Below are positions 21,723 through 33,500 of a stretch of 64,000 bases of DNA, piece after piece. The stretch covers positions 248,001-312,000 of the forward strand of contig KV918805.1 of NCBI GenBank assembly GCA_002049455.2. The letters are read 5' to 3'. The notes below the pieces were generated by a model. It worked only from the letters and a program-made list of their open reading frames with translations. It had not been told where the DNA came from and searched no databases. How positions within the stretch are numbered: position 1 is the first letter of the stretch; each line of letters starts with the position of its first letter. Both the position numbers and the translations under genes were made by a program. The DNA is from Porphyra umbilicalis (Eukaryota; Rhodophyta; Bangiophyceae; Bangiales; Bangiaceae).

Positions 21723-22064
21723 GACAACGTGTTGCCGTCTCCGACGGCGCCGCTTAATTCACGTGGCCGAGTCGGGGCGGCCGCCAAGGTGGGGGGGGGG
21801 GGGTGAAAACGACGCCATAGCTAGGACGTCGGTTGTGGGAGACCTGCTGTCTTCGTGGCTGCTGGGCAGGGGTGGCAGAAAAAGCAGGCCGGCGGCTGGG
21901 GCTGGCAAGTTGTGAGATTTGTTGAACAGTCTCTCAGGATTTAAACGTCACCGATCTACACAACTCCCTGACCAACTGTCCCCAATCCCAATCATTTGGT
22001 TCAGCTCAGTAATACCGGATCGCCTGTACGACCGGTAAACAACGGTATGTCTGGTTCTTGTTTT

Positions 22065-22094
22065 ACCGGTACGCGGTATATTCCGCGTACCGGT
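22065..22094. promoter_or_regulatory. Subterminal hairpin of the Harbinger right end
   Basis: ACCGGTACGCGG (22065-22076), six-base TATATT loop, then its exact complement (22083-22094). Related CCGGTA/TACCGG motifs recur between 22010 and 22110 and at 15116-15160 on the left. Likely part of the transposase recognition region. Confidence 0.7.
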
Positions 22095-22552
22095 CTACCG
22101 ACGATACCGCCCGGTGCGGAACGACCCTAAGCATCCTGTGAAAAGCTACGAGTGTGACTTCGGCAAGATTGTATGCTGTGCTCCTGCCGAAAGAAGACAG
22201 TACCGACACCACCGCCGCTGAGCGGCAAGTGATGGTGAGAAACGACGATGGGGCTGACGCGACATGTTATTCTGGATAGTGAGACTCAGGTCTGGCCTGA
22301 GCGGTTGCCCGAGACGACGCCGAGGCTTTGACCAAGCGTCCTCCTGCGCTCCAGTTGCTCCACGGGCCATGAAAGAAGCATAGGAGGCCAACGTGAATCG
22401 ACCACACCTGGCAACCTCGCTCAGATGTACTATGTAAGATGCTATGTGGGTGGCAATTGTGAACTGATGACATGGCAACCTTGGCTTTTTTGACGAAGGC
22501 CTGTCTCCAGATGCATGTGCCAAATAGCCGGTGAAATGCTTGAATCTTTCAG

Positions 22553-23053
22553 TTGGCAGGCCAACCAGCTGTCTCTATTCCTGCATTCCCGCCATTGCCG
22601 CCGACGGCGCCGCCGGCGCCGCCACAGCCCCTGCCGGAAAGGACTACTCCATTTACGTCACGCGCCCCGCCGCCACGACATCAACAGCTGCGACAGCCAG
22701 GACAGTCGCCACAGCCGGCGCCACCACGACCTCCTCTGCCGCTAGAGCCGCCGTCCTCGTCGCGGCCACGACGACCGGAGCGTTCGACACGTCCTGCTCC
22801 GCTGCCACGACACGTAGAGCCGCCCCCCCTCCGGCCGCGACCACGACTGTCGCGACGCCCCGCTCTCTGGTGACGTTTTCGTCCCCAGCCGTGCCGTCGC
22901 CAACTCTTTGACTGTCAACAAAATGCGGCAGGAACGGTGGAAGTGGTGTCTGACATCACCCGCGACGTGAGCGGTGGGGCCTCGTCGTTCTTGGCCGCTG
23001 AAGTGATGCGCGCCGGCGAGTATGAGCGCGTGTACAACACGATGAACTTATGA
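22553..23053 (+). pseudogene. Pro-rich ORF with one in-frame TGA
   Basis: A Pro/Arg-rich frame runs from 22553, meets TGA at 22871-22873, then continues in the same frame to TGA 23051-23053. Its last ~45 codons give an ordinary, charged C-terminus ending YERVYNTMNL. The upstream edge has no ATG but is preceded by a pyrimidine-rich run ending in CAG (to 22552), a plausible splice acceptor, so this may be a 3' exon. No domain is recognised. The mid-frame stop argues for decay. Confidence 0.4.
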
Positions 23054-23059
23054 CGCTCG

Positions 23060-23864
23060 GTGGCAGGTGCAGCGGCCGTGACCACGTCAGGCGGGAGAGG
23101 AGGCTGCTACACGTATCCTTGCATCATCTGCCGAATTGGGTGGCCTGTGCGGCGGGAAAAGCAGGGAGGTGGTGGTAGGCACCGACAATAGAAGAGGGGT
23201 GAGGGTGGGCTGCGGCGACGATGGGGGCTGGAAGAGGGCGTCGTAAAAATGATGGGGGTGAATGAGGGTGGCTCTGCTGACGAGCCGGTGTCCATGACGG
23301 CTACCACCAACACTGGGTTGAAGAGGAAAACAAGTTGACTGTGGCAGTATGACGAGCGAGCACATGAAGACAAGAAACTAACGAGGGTAACCGGGAAGCA
23401 CTGCTTGCTATGAATGACACTTTCATTGGTTGGGCTGCGCGAGAACAACCAAGAAAAGTGAAGAGGAGAAAAAAATCCCGCCTCGACCAGAAAAAAGGAA
23501 AACGAAACGGCAGATGTGCAGAGACGCGAAGCGGTTAGGCAGAAAGGAAGGTGGGAAGCGAAAAAAAGAGGGAGCCGTGACCACCGCCGCTTGGGAGCGT
23601 GCGGGGCGAAACGGCGGACGTGTCGGGCAGGGGTGCCCCACCGAGCAGCGGTCGGCGCGCGACTACTTGTAGGCGGCCGTCGTCGCCGATGGGTGGCGAA
23701 TCGCAGCCGGCCGCAGGACAGCCCGCCGCCACACGATCTCGGGGGGGGATCGAGCTCCTCGGGAGCCGCCGGGGGGACGCCCAAATTAGACCGCGCCGCG
23801 TAATACAGGTTACCACACTAAAGCGACCCAATACCGAAGCATAACCGGGAAGCGCTGCTTGCCA
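23060..23864. other. Intergenic; short direct repeat near the retroelement 3' end
   Basis: No confident gene. A direct repeat TAACCGGGAAGC-CTGCTTGC-AT occurs at about 23389-23411 and 23842-23865, with two mismatches. It might be part of a terminal repeat of the adjoining tyrosine-recombinase retroelement, but I found no matching copy at the other end. Confidence 0.35.
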
Positions 23865-26717
23865 TCATAAAGGGAGAACGGCCGCGCGCGCCGGCAGCGC
23901 GACGGGCGGCGGAAGCAAGCGGACGAAAAAGAGGTGGGCCTCTGGGGACGACGGCGCGAGCGCGTCGAGGTAGTTACCCAGTAGCACGTCACGGGACAGG
24001 CCGGCAAACTGAGCAAGGGCGTCGAGGCCCAAGCCGGCCGCTCGGCCCGACGTGATGAAGCCCGCCCGTCAGGAGTGGCTGCAGTAGCGCTGCCAACAGG
24101 GGGCGGCGACGTTAAGCGCGGCAAGGCCGTCGCGCAGCCACGCCGAGAGGGTGCTGCCCGGACTGGACGACGAGAATGAAGCAAATAGAAAGGCCGACGC
24201 GGGCGAGCCCGAGCGGCGATGCCACGCCGGGAGGAGGTGGAGGTTGAGCACCGGGTAGTCGGGCGCCGCAAACGGGGAAGTCGGGTAGACATGGACCGGC
24301 CGCTCCCTCCCAGGACGGCGCGAATTGGTCTTGGAGCGCGTGATCTGGAAGTGGACGGCGCCCGAAGCCAAGCACCGCAGGGCCCCCACCCGCAGGCCCA
24401 AAATGTCGCGTGCACGCCGGCCCCACAGGGACTGGGTGACCACGGCGGTCAACCGTAGGAAGGTCCGGTGGTCGGGGGCACGAGCGGCGCGGCGCGCCAG
24501 CCGCCCCGCCAACGGGGCGGGCAATGCGCAGCGCTTGGTCTTGGCCGCGCCGGCCGCGTCCAGCCACTCGTTCGTGTAACCCTTGAGGGCCTCACGGACG
24601 GAGTGATGGGCCGTCGGGGACGTGTAGCCGCCCGCCAAATGGCGCTTGCGGATAGGGGCGAGGTAGCTGGCCACCGAAGACGGCTGGCAGGTGCCCTTGT
24701 CAGCCAGACACCCGACGTACGCACCCACGGTCGACACCTTGGCCGGCAGCGGGCGGTGGCCGCTGTCGCGGCAAAAACGCACGAAGCGGGCCCAGCCCGC
24801 GCCGTAGAAGCCAGCCGTAACACCCCTCAGTGACGATTTGCGGCGGCGGAGGAAGGCAGCGGAACCAAGGCTACCGACAGGGGCGGCAAGTTCCAGGACA
24901 CGGGCCTACTGGCGACGCCAGCAGACAGCCGCGGGCGTGTCGCCGAAGGCACGAATCAGAACGCGGCGACCCGCCAATGGGGTCGCCGGCGCGGCACCTG
25001 GAGGGAGCCGGGGAAAAGAGACCGGCGTGGGGGGGCAGGAGGAACGCCTCGACAGAGGTCGCCACGGCCCGCGACCACCACTGCTGGGCTTGCCAGACGG
25101 GGAGCACGACGGTGGCCGCCGCGTTGTGCGCCTCGATCAAGTCGAGGACCTGGTCCACCAGACCGAAGGGCGGGTTGACGAAGTTGTTGTCAGCGCCCCA
25201 CCACTGCCGAAACGCGTCGACCGCCTCGGTGCCCGGGCACAGCCACAAGGAGTTGAGCCGGGGGACTTGAGCGTTGGTGTCGGACGCGAACCGATCCACA
25301 ATGTGGGGGCCCCACCGCGCGTCGAGGTCGGCAAAAACGGCCGGCGACAGGCGCCAGTCCGTCCGGTCCGTAACGCGGCTGAGGTATTCGGCCCGGAAAT
25401 TGGCGGCGGAGCTCAGCCAGCTCCCCCGCAGACAAAGGCCGCGGCGCACCAACACCCTACGGAGGCGGCAGCGGGCCTAATGGAGCGCTCGCGAGCGGGT
25501 CGACATGTTGGAGATCACGTACTTGGCCACCTTGTTGTCGATCCACAGGTCGAGTACCCCGCCGCCGGGGTCCCACAGATGGCCGAGGCTCATCAGCGAG
25601 AGGGTGACGGCCTCAACTTCCTTGACGTTGATTTGCATCCACTGCACGCCGAGGAAGAAGAAACCGCGAGCCAGGACCAGGTTCTGGTCGTGCCCCCCCC
25701 AGCCATAGGGGGACGCGTCCGTCGTCAGGGCGCCGAGGTGGGGCGGCCAGAGGGCGCGCCCGACCTCCCGGCTCCGCCGCAGCCGCCGCCACCACGCTAA
25801 TTCGGCGAGAGCGCCGTGGCGGAGGTGGCACCATCCTCCACGGCCACGCTGCGCTACGTAAAGGTCATGAAGGCGGAGGCGAGCAGCGGAGATGGCGAGG
25901 CTGCAAAACACGGCGAGGCCGCAAAACCGCTGGAGCGCCTTGCGGCGGACCCACAGGGAGGAAAAGCACGCAGCCCACGAATCAACGAGGAGTGGCGTTC
26001 CGGGGGCAAAAGAATCAGGCGACGCACGGTGTGTACCAAGAACCCAAGCAAGGGGAGCGCCTGGGTCCCGATGGCAACGCCCTTGGCGGCGTGCAACTGC
26101 ACACCGAGCGAAGCAAACAAGGCGAGCGGCGTCCGCCGGCCAGCGGTGGCGTCGGTCTTGAAGCACGGGCAGGAACCGGGGGGCGCGCCACCGACATCGT
26201 CGCAAAATGAAACAAGGCGAAAGCCCAAGCGACGGAGAGCGATGACGACCGGGCGCATAAGCTTTGTTAATGCCCAAGGAGCCAGCTGCAGTCCGATTGG
26301 CAGCACGTTGGGCAGAAAGACGTGGTCGCTGACGCGGAACGCCAACCGCAGGCGGTCCGCCGCCTGCATGCGGATATGGTGGAAGGCGTCTTTGATGTCC
26401 CACGAAACGAGGTGGTCGCCCGCGTCGAGTTGGGTGACTAAGCCAGGCACGGTTTCGTACCGGAAGGGGCGATGAGCGACGAGGGCGTTGCGGCTGCTGA
26501 GATCGACCACAAAGCGGTCCTTGCCCTTGTGCACCACAAAGGAGGGAGCGAGATGCCTGAGACCAGCTGCAACCGCAGGGGGGACCTCGCTGACGGTCCC
26601 CGACGCGCACCACGCGTCCGCAGTTGCTTGGCTGAAGGCCAAGTCGGAGCCAGACAGATTTTCAGCCGCGTGCAGCTCCGGCGGCGGGGGGTGGGCCCAC
26701 GGGATAAGAAAGCCCAA
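23865..26717 (-). pseudogene. pol of a DIRS/Ngaro-like retrotransposon (RT, RNase H, tyrosine recombinase), broken
   Basis: Order on the minus strand: reverse transcriptase (~26,650-25,960), RNase H (~25,950-25,480), connecting region (~25,455-24,900), tyrosine recombinase (~24,840-23,865). RT motifs: VSWDIKDAFHHIRM, LPIGLQLAPWA and the catalytic FCDD. RNase H shows TDASPYGWGG. The connecting region has FVNPPFGLVDQV, typical of these retroelements. The recombinase carries the C-terminal catalytic region with NYLD as the likely nucleophile tyrosine. Breaks: a frame change near 25,955-25,975, amber TAG at 25477-25479, a frame change near 24,840-24,870, and TGA at 24069-24071 inside the H-x-x-R motif. 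These elements integrate with a tyrosine recombinase rather than a DDE integrase. This copy should be non-autonomous unless some breaks are sequence errors. Termini were not found. Confidence 0.85.
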
Positions 26718-27011
26718 ACCGGATGGTGCGGAGGCACCATGGCGAGGTTCCCAACGCGGACCAGGCAGGCAGGGCGGCTAAGAGGGTCTGAGACGGAGCG
26801 GACGGGTTGGGCGCCGCCGACGCCGCGGCCCGCCGGGCGGCAGCCCGATGGATAGAGAGGGGCGGGCGCAACCGCCGCCGCTAGGTTTTGGCGGGGAGTG
26901 TGGCTTGGCCCCTTGGCGGAAAAAGGGGTGCTACCGGGGCGGTCTAGACGGAACAGGACAGAACGGGATTTCCAGGGAAGAGACAGGGTGGGGCGGGGGC
27001 TACGCGTCGGC

Positions 27012-27656
27012 CTACGCCGCCGCCAAGGCCGCACCACCCAGGGGCAGCTGGGCGGCGATTTGAGCGGCGGCGGCCAAACCGCCACCGCGCCCACCACCGC
27101 CGCGACCGCGGCCGCCATCGCCGTGCGGGTGCGCGTCACCGCCGCGGGCACCACCACATTGAGGCGGGCCGCCTTCGTGTCCGCCACAGGCGCCGCGGCC
27201 ACCCCCACCGCCGCCACAACCGCCACCACCACCGGTCGCACCGCCGTTGCCACCGCCGCGCCCCTGGCCGCGACCGCGACCTTGGCCGCCCGCGGCTGGG
27301 GGAGGTCCGTCGCCGCGGTGGTGGCGGTTGGCCGCGTGGATGCCTTGGTTCCGGGCGACAGCCCACTGGCGGACCGTGTTGGCGGTGCCGTCGAAGTGGG
27401 CGGCGATGGGGTAGTAGACGGCGTGCGGGTCGTCGGTGTCAAAGATGAGGGCGCTGACCGCAGCGGCCGACGCGGCGTCGGTCTTGTGACGCCGCAAGAT
27501 CCCGTACCGCGTTGTCATGATGAGAAAGAGCTGATGCAGTACCGTGCGGGTGTACACGCCGATCTTTGTGTACCTGCTGGACGAGATGACCCCGCGTGCG
27601 AGGTCCGACTCGGCGTCGACGAGCTTGTTGTGGATATGTTGAATCCAGGCGCACAT
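27012..27656 (-). CDS. gag-like protein of the tyrosine-recombinase retrotransposon
   Basis: The frame is open from just after a TAA near 27783 down to 27012; the first ATG is at 27656. About 130 ordinary residues, with helical segments such as TVLHQLFLIMTTRYGIL, are followed by a long Gly/Cys/His/Arg-rich tail like many RNA-binding gag C-termini. It lies just upstream of pol on the same strand, which is the main reason for the call. The open frame upstream of the ATG reads naturally, so a spliced or frame-shifted N-terminus is likely. Confidence 0.55.
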   Translation of the reverse strand: MCAWIQHIHNKLVDAESDLARGVISSSRYTKIGVYTRTVLHQLFLIMTTRYGILRRHKTDAASAAAVSALIFDTDDPHAVYYPIAAHFDGTANTVRQWAVARNQGIHAANRHHRGDGPPPAAGGQGRGRGQGRGGGNGGATGGGGGCGGGGGGRGACGGHEGGPPQCGGARGGDAHPHGDGGRGRGGGGRGGGLAAAAQIAAQLPLGGAALAAA

Positions 27657-28085
27657 GTTGTACGTGAAGCTGGCCTCAAAGCTGTTGCGCCCCGTGGAGC
27701 GGCCAAACAGCTCGGTATGCTCAGTGTCCCCCCGAACCTCAAGCGGTTGTGAAGTGAGCGGTACTTGGGTGGATGCGTTGCTTTACTCGAGAGCGGTCTG
27801 AGGCGCGAGGCCAGCAGGCTCTTAAACCCTCCGTGTGCCTCTCTTGCCACGTTCTGCCGGCGCACCATGCTCTCACCACCCCACAAATCGCGACGCGCCT
27901 CGATGACCCCACGAGAATCTCCCCGAGCTCAGCTCCGAAAGGAGCTGCCCTCAATATACAAGTACAAGTTATTACACCACACACATACAGCAATGCATGA
28001 CAATGGCACAGCCAAACAAGCCGATGACCGCATAAGTACTCTCGGAACTATCCAGGCAGTCCGCGGTAACTCCGACTTACCTGCG

Positions 28086-29317
28086 CGGCCTTGGGAGGCT
28101 GCCTCAACAGCGGTCGGGGGTAATGGAGCCCGCGTGCGTGTGAAGGCGCTGTGGGGAGGACGTAACCATAGACGCGAGTGCGTGAGTTTAGCGCGCGGCG
28201 CTCGGCCGCAGGGCAGAACCAGCTGGCCAAGCCTTGGGGGACGCGCTGCGACGGCCCCTCGTCCTCGTTGCTGCAGCCCCCCGCGTACGGGTCGTCCGCG
28301 TCGTCCTCGTCCTCGTCAGCCGCGTCAGCAAACACGTCGTAGTCCTCGTCGTCAGGGTCGTCGCCGTCGTCGTCGTCGTCCCTGTCGTCGGGATCACCTC
28401 CACCGCCGGGGCCGCCGGCGCCCCCGTCGCCGCTGCCGGCGCCACCCGCTCCACCGGCACCGGCACCGCCGCCGAACGGCGTGGCGCCGCGCCCACGACC
28501 ACGATCGGAGCCGCGGCCGCCCCGGGGCGGGGGGGGTGGGGGGGGGGATGGCGCGCCATGAGCCCTTCCGCTCGCACCGGCGCGAGCGTGGCGGGTCAGC
28601 ACACGAGTAAAAAAACACAACATTAGGCAAAAGTGGGAAGCGCTGAACCAGGGTTTCCAGTGCGTTGGCGGGGCTTCTGGCCTGGTCGAGGAATTCAAAG
28701 CAAGAGCACAGCCAGATACGACTGCCACGTGAATGCGTCAGCCACGTCATCACCGCGCGCTGCCCCTCGCCAACGACCACCGCAGCACCGCCGCAAACTG
28801 CCTCCAGGCGAAAATTGGGGATTAGGGCAGCCCCAGTCCGCTCTGAACCGCTGAGAATCACCACAAGCCCGAACGACTTTAGGTCGGCGTACCTGCGGAT
28901 CGCCTCCAAAGCGCCCGGCCTCTCGTCAGGATCGACAGTCCAGGCGGAACGCCGGGCGGCCGCTCCGGCGCCATCGGCTGGGCAGCCACCGCCGCCACCG
29001 CCGCCACCGCCGTCTCCGCCGCCACCGCCGCCACCGCTACTTCCGCTGCCACCGACGCCACCGCCGCCTCCGCTGCCACCGCCGCAACCGCCGCTCCCGT
29101 CGTCGCCGCCGCCACCCCCAGTTTCCACTTCCCCCCCGCTCTCACCCTCGCCTGCCCCTTCGCCTGTGTCGCCGGTCTTGTCGTTGAAGAGATTGACGGG
29201 TCTTGCCTCGGATGAAAGCTCCGTCAACGAATGCTTGACGCACAGTTGACGGCGGGCACAAGAGGGACCTGAACGGGAGGGCGTGGGGCGCGGCGTCTTT
29301 CGAGGCAGCGGCCGCAC
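28086..29317 (-). CDS. Hypothetical protein or first exon upstream of gag
   Basis: Two overlapping minus-strand frames. The first (from 29317) has a Gly/Ser linker, then a globular ~110-residue stretch with hydrophobic strands (GLVVILSGS, IWLCSCFEFLDQA). The second (to ~28086) has Pro-, Gly- and strongly Asp/Glu-rich parts (DEDYDVFADAADED). They join if one base changes in the seven-A run at 28609-28615. The second frame ends at CAG followed by GTAAGT near 28,080, an exact consensus splice donor, before a stop downstream. It could therefore be spliced to the gag-like frame near 27,720-27,760. No domain is recognised; it may belong to the retroelement or be a separate gene. Confidence 0.4.
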
Positions 29318-29714
29318 TTGGTCGTTCTCCGCCGGAGCAGGCTGCCTGAAAGCACCAGCAAACCGTGCTCATAGAGCGTCGTAAAGGGCACTTGGAAGCT
29401 GGAGTGGGTGACTGGCGCCGCAGTGCCGCGCCACTAGGTCCATTTCACAATCATGTGGGACCTCGTCTGTCGGCATGGCAGCCTTTGTGCAGGTGACAGC
29501 CGATCCGTCGTAGGTTGGAGGCGGGGGATAGTGAAGGTCGGGAGCAAGGGCGTCCTCCGCGATGGGGACAGAGAAGGGGGTGTGGTGGCGTGCGGCCGCT
29601 CATCGACACAGGAAAGGTCCATGATGCGGGTGACAGCTGGACGAGAGGGTAGTGGTAAAGGCGATGGGACAGAAGGCAGACAACGGAGCTCAGCCCCGCA
29701 GCGAGGCACAAAAT

Positions 29715-30132
29715 TGCTGAAACGCAGTGCGGATAGGGGTTGGGGGACCACGGTGAAGTGGTTGAGTGGCTTGAGCGTGTGTGTGTGTGTGCGAACGTGC
29801 TTTGTTGGTTGTCCTCAGGTTCGCCCGCCTCTCCCAACCGACAGCACCTCTCAGATAGTCCCCACCGGCCCAAGTGCTCCCCCCTCTCGCGCCCGCACCG
29901 ACGCCCACGCCCTCGCACCAAATCGAATCACTCACCAAATCAAAATCCACTAGAGCAAAGCGAAGATCAAATCCAAAACATGCCAAAAGTAACGCCCCAA
30001 GATGACCCAACACAAATGTGTGCAACTTGACCACGTCTTGTAAATGTACCATCTGCGGCACCATAGGGGTCACTGACCATCATCCATCCGCCAACCGCCA
30101 GTGAGGTCGGCGACGAGCATCACAGTCCAATA
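29715..30132 (-). repeat. 3' LTR of Copia A
   Basis: 418 bp, homologous over its length to the LTRs at 34435, 47305 and 52078. It contains a GT microsatellite at about 29776-29792. Termini are degraded to TGCTG and CAATA. Confidence 0.93.
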
Positions 30133-30240
30133 CTCCACCTTGCTTGTTGCCGCGGCGGTTCTTGTTTTCAGCAAAGCCCCATGGCCTCGACATGCTTGTC
30201 GTGCTTGGTCTTTCCGAGCTCCTTCGTCGTCAGGTCCGCC

Positions 30241-30580
30241 ACCATGTCGTCCGTCGGGCAGTGCTCCAGTGTCACCTTGTCCGTCGTGATGGCCTCGCGT
30301 ACGAAGTGGTAGCGAATTTTGATGTGCTTGGTGCGCTCGTGCTCGACGGAGTTCTTGGGGAAGTCAATGCACCCGCTGTTTTCGACCCTGATGTTGATCG
30401 GCCCGCCGCCACCATGTCGTCCGTTGCGCAGTGCTGCAGTGCTACCTTGTCCGTCGTGATGGCCTCGCGTACGAAGTGGTAGCGAATGTCGATGTGCTTG
30501 GAGCGCTTGTGCTCGACGGGGTTCTTTGAGAAGTCAATGCACCAGCTGTTGTCGACCCTGATGTTGATCGGCCCGCCCGT
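30241..30580 (-). repeat. 170-bp tandem duplication in Copia A
   Basis: Two copies, 30241-30410 and 30411-30580, with a few differences. They cover the end of the RNase H-coding region (the segment for VEHKRSKHIDIRYHFVREAI). Copia B has one copy at the same place, so this arose after the lineages split. Confidence 0.85.
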
Positions 30581-33500
30581 GATCGCTGTCCGCAGCCCTT
30601 GAGATGCCACGCTTTGCACGAGCTTGTTGAGCCAAACAGCTTCCTTTCTGGCCTCACATAGAGCCATGTACTCGGCTTCCATCGTCGACAGCGCCACCGT
30701 CTTCTGCAACTTGGAACCCCAGCTGACGGCTGCTCCGCCAAAGATGAAGGTGAAGCCCGTCGTAGAACGTCTCGTCTCGTGGTCACCCGCCCAGTCGGCA
30801 TCACTAAAGCCTTGTAGAACACAGGAAGAGTTCTTGTCGAAGATCAGCCCCTTGTCCATCGAACCCTCGACATACCGTAGAACGCGCTTGATTGCCGCCC
30901 AATGCTCCTTGCCGTTGCACGAGACAAACCGACTCAGCTTCCCGATTTCGAAGGAGAGGTCAGGACGTGTCCCGACCATCAGGTACATTAGACTGCCGAC
31001 GGCTTCGCGGCAGGGCAGCGCGCCGTCGCTCTCGTCGTCCTTGACCAGCTGAAGGCCCACCTCCAGCGACGTTCCGATCGGGTTGCACTCCGCCATCCCG
31101 AACTTCTCCAGCACTTGACCCGCGTACTTGCCTTGCGACAGCTTGAGGGTTTGAGGGTGCCCAACGCCTGGTCACCTCTAATCTCTAGCCCGAGGATGAC
31201 CTTCGCCTCGCCCAGGTCCTTCATCTCAAAACGCTTGTGCAGAGCGTCCTTAATCTTGTAGATCGCCGCCAGGCTCGATGCCACCAAAAGAAGATCGTCG
31301 ACGTACACGAGGACGGTGATGATTTTGCCGTCATGCATAAGGAGGTAGAGGCATGCATCCGGGTCAATGTTGTCAAACCCCTGCGACTTGAGGAAGTCGT
31401 CGAGCTTGGCGTACCACATCTTGGGAGCTTGCTTCAGCCCATACAGCGCTTGGAGGAGACGACACACCTTGTCAGGATACGTCGGATCGACATAGCCGTC
31501 TGGCTGCTCCATGTAGACCTCCTCATCAAGGTCGCCGTTGAGCAATGCAGTCTTGACGTCCATCTGGTGTAGCTCCCACCCGTTCGCCGCCGTCATCGCC
31601 AGGATGCATCGAATGGTAGTGAACTTGGCCACCGGCGCGATCATCACGTTGAAGTCGAGCCCCTTGAACTGCCGGTTCCCCATGAAGCACAGGCGCGCCT
31701 TGTGCCGCGTCGTGTTGTTCCCGATCTCGTCAACCCCGTTCTTGCCCTTGTAAACCCACTTGCCCTTCAGCACGCGTCGACTGGCCGGGCGATCCGTCAA
31801 GCGCCAAGTCCTGTTCTTGCGGATGGCCTCCATCTCCTCGTCCATGACAATCTGCCACTTAGCCGATTCTTGCCCTTGAACGGCTTGCGCGTACGTCATG
31901 GGCGCCTCGTGAGCAACCAGGCTCACCGGGCGCCATTACTCGACAGGTGGTCGCCGCGCTCTGCCGCTACGACGCAGCGTGTCTTGAGAGCCGCCACAAC
32001 CTTGATTGTCGTCCGCCGACTTTTCAGATCCATCGTCTTGCTTGTCATCCTTGTCGTCATTGTCAGCATCTATGTCTTCGCCGTCGCTTGCAGAACTCAA
32101 GCCCGTCTCGACTTCGACAGCTTCGTCACCGGGAAGCTCCTCTGCAACTTCTGCGACCCCGCTTACGTTCGTCTCGGCGAACACGACGCTTCGTGCCTTG
32201 ACGACCTTGCCGTCGTCGAGGATGACCTTGTACGCCTTGCTGCCGTCGGGATAGCCTAAGAAGACGCCCTTCGCCGCCTTGTCACCAAACTTGCCGTCGA
32301 TGTGACTCCTGTGCAGCACCACCCAGCATGTCGACCCAAACACCCGCATGTGGCTTACGTTGGGCTTACTTCCGGTCCACAGCTCAAAAGGCGTCTTGCC
32401 GACGGGAAGCACCCGACTGGTGACGCGATTCTAGATGTAAACCGCCGTCTTGATGGCATCCGCCCGAAGATCCTGATCGACGTCCTTGTGTCGCATCATG
32501 GTGCAAGCCATGTCCACGAGAACTCAGTTGAGCCGCGCAGCAACCCCGTTCTGCTGCGGCGTGTCGGGAACCGTGGTCTGGTGCGTCGTGCCGTTCTCAT
32601 CGTGAAGAGCCTTAAATGTGTTTGACGCATACTCGCCGCCATTTTCGAAGCGCAGGATCTGTATCTTGGTTCCCGTGTGCAGCTGGGCCTTCGTCAGCCA
32701 CTTCTTGTACTCCGAGAGCAGATCGCTCTTCTTCTGCAGGAAGACCACGTCTGCCCAACGGGAGAAGTCGTCGGTGAAGGTGCCGGAGTAGAGTGCACCG
32801 CCACGCGACGGCTCTGACATTGGCCCGCCCAGGTCCGAGTGCACGAGCTGCAGGCGCTTGCTGACTCGACCTCCTCCTGCAATAGGCATAGGTGTCATAG
32901 ACGCCATCCCATACACGCACGGCTCGCAAACGTCCTTGACCGCCATGGAAGAGCACTTGAGACCGTAAATATCCTTGTTCTTGATCATCCGCTTAACGCC
33001 AGCCACGTTGACGTGCCCAAGGCGCTCATGCCAGAGCTGAAGAGAGGCCACCGCAGCAATATCCGACAGTGGGGCCATGTCCAGGTGGTAGAGACCGCTC
33101 TTCCTCGTGCCGCACGCAGTGACCTTGTCTCTCATCTTGATGATCGTCTTACCGCCCTTGAATGACACTTCCGCACCACGCTCCTTCATCATGCCGACCG
33201 ACATGAGGTTGAACCCCATAGAAGGAACATGGAGTACCTTCTCCAACTTGATCTTGCGCGTCTTGCCGTGAACAATGACGTTGAGCACGACGGTCCCGAC
33301 GCCCGCCGTTGCTTCGAACCCATTGTCACATATCGTGACGCTCCGTCTCGTGGTTTTCTCGTATTTGTCGAAGCACGCGCGCATCCAGCACTTGTGTGCA
33401 GACGCCGCAGAGTTGAAAAGCCACGACTTGGAGATGTCATCGCTGTCAGCTGCATTGCCCACCAGACAGATGGCGTCGTCGCTGTCGCTACCGTCATCAG

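Larger units (their letters stand above)
15095..22127. mobile_element. Complete PIF/Harbinger DNA transposon, 7,033 bp
   Basis: Both ends carry the same perfect 19-bp terminal inverted repeat: GGGTCGTTCCGCACCGGGC at 15095-15113 and its complement at 22109-22127. Direct 3-bp duplications TAA flank it at 15092-15094 and 22128-22130, the size and sequence typical of PIF/Harbinger. Subterminal DNA at both ends is rich in CCGGTA-like motifs, probable transposase-binding sites. Cargo is a plus-strand SAP-domain gene and a minus-strand DDE transposase, convergent, with a 3.46-kb inverted-repeat block between their 3' ends. Two-gene organisation is usual for this superfamily. Perfect end repeats and an intact target duplication suggest fairly recent insertion. 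Confidence 0.93.

Noticed and set aside
29776..29792. GT microsatellite as an independent feature
   Set aside because: It is part of the LTR and present in all four LTR copies with small length changes.
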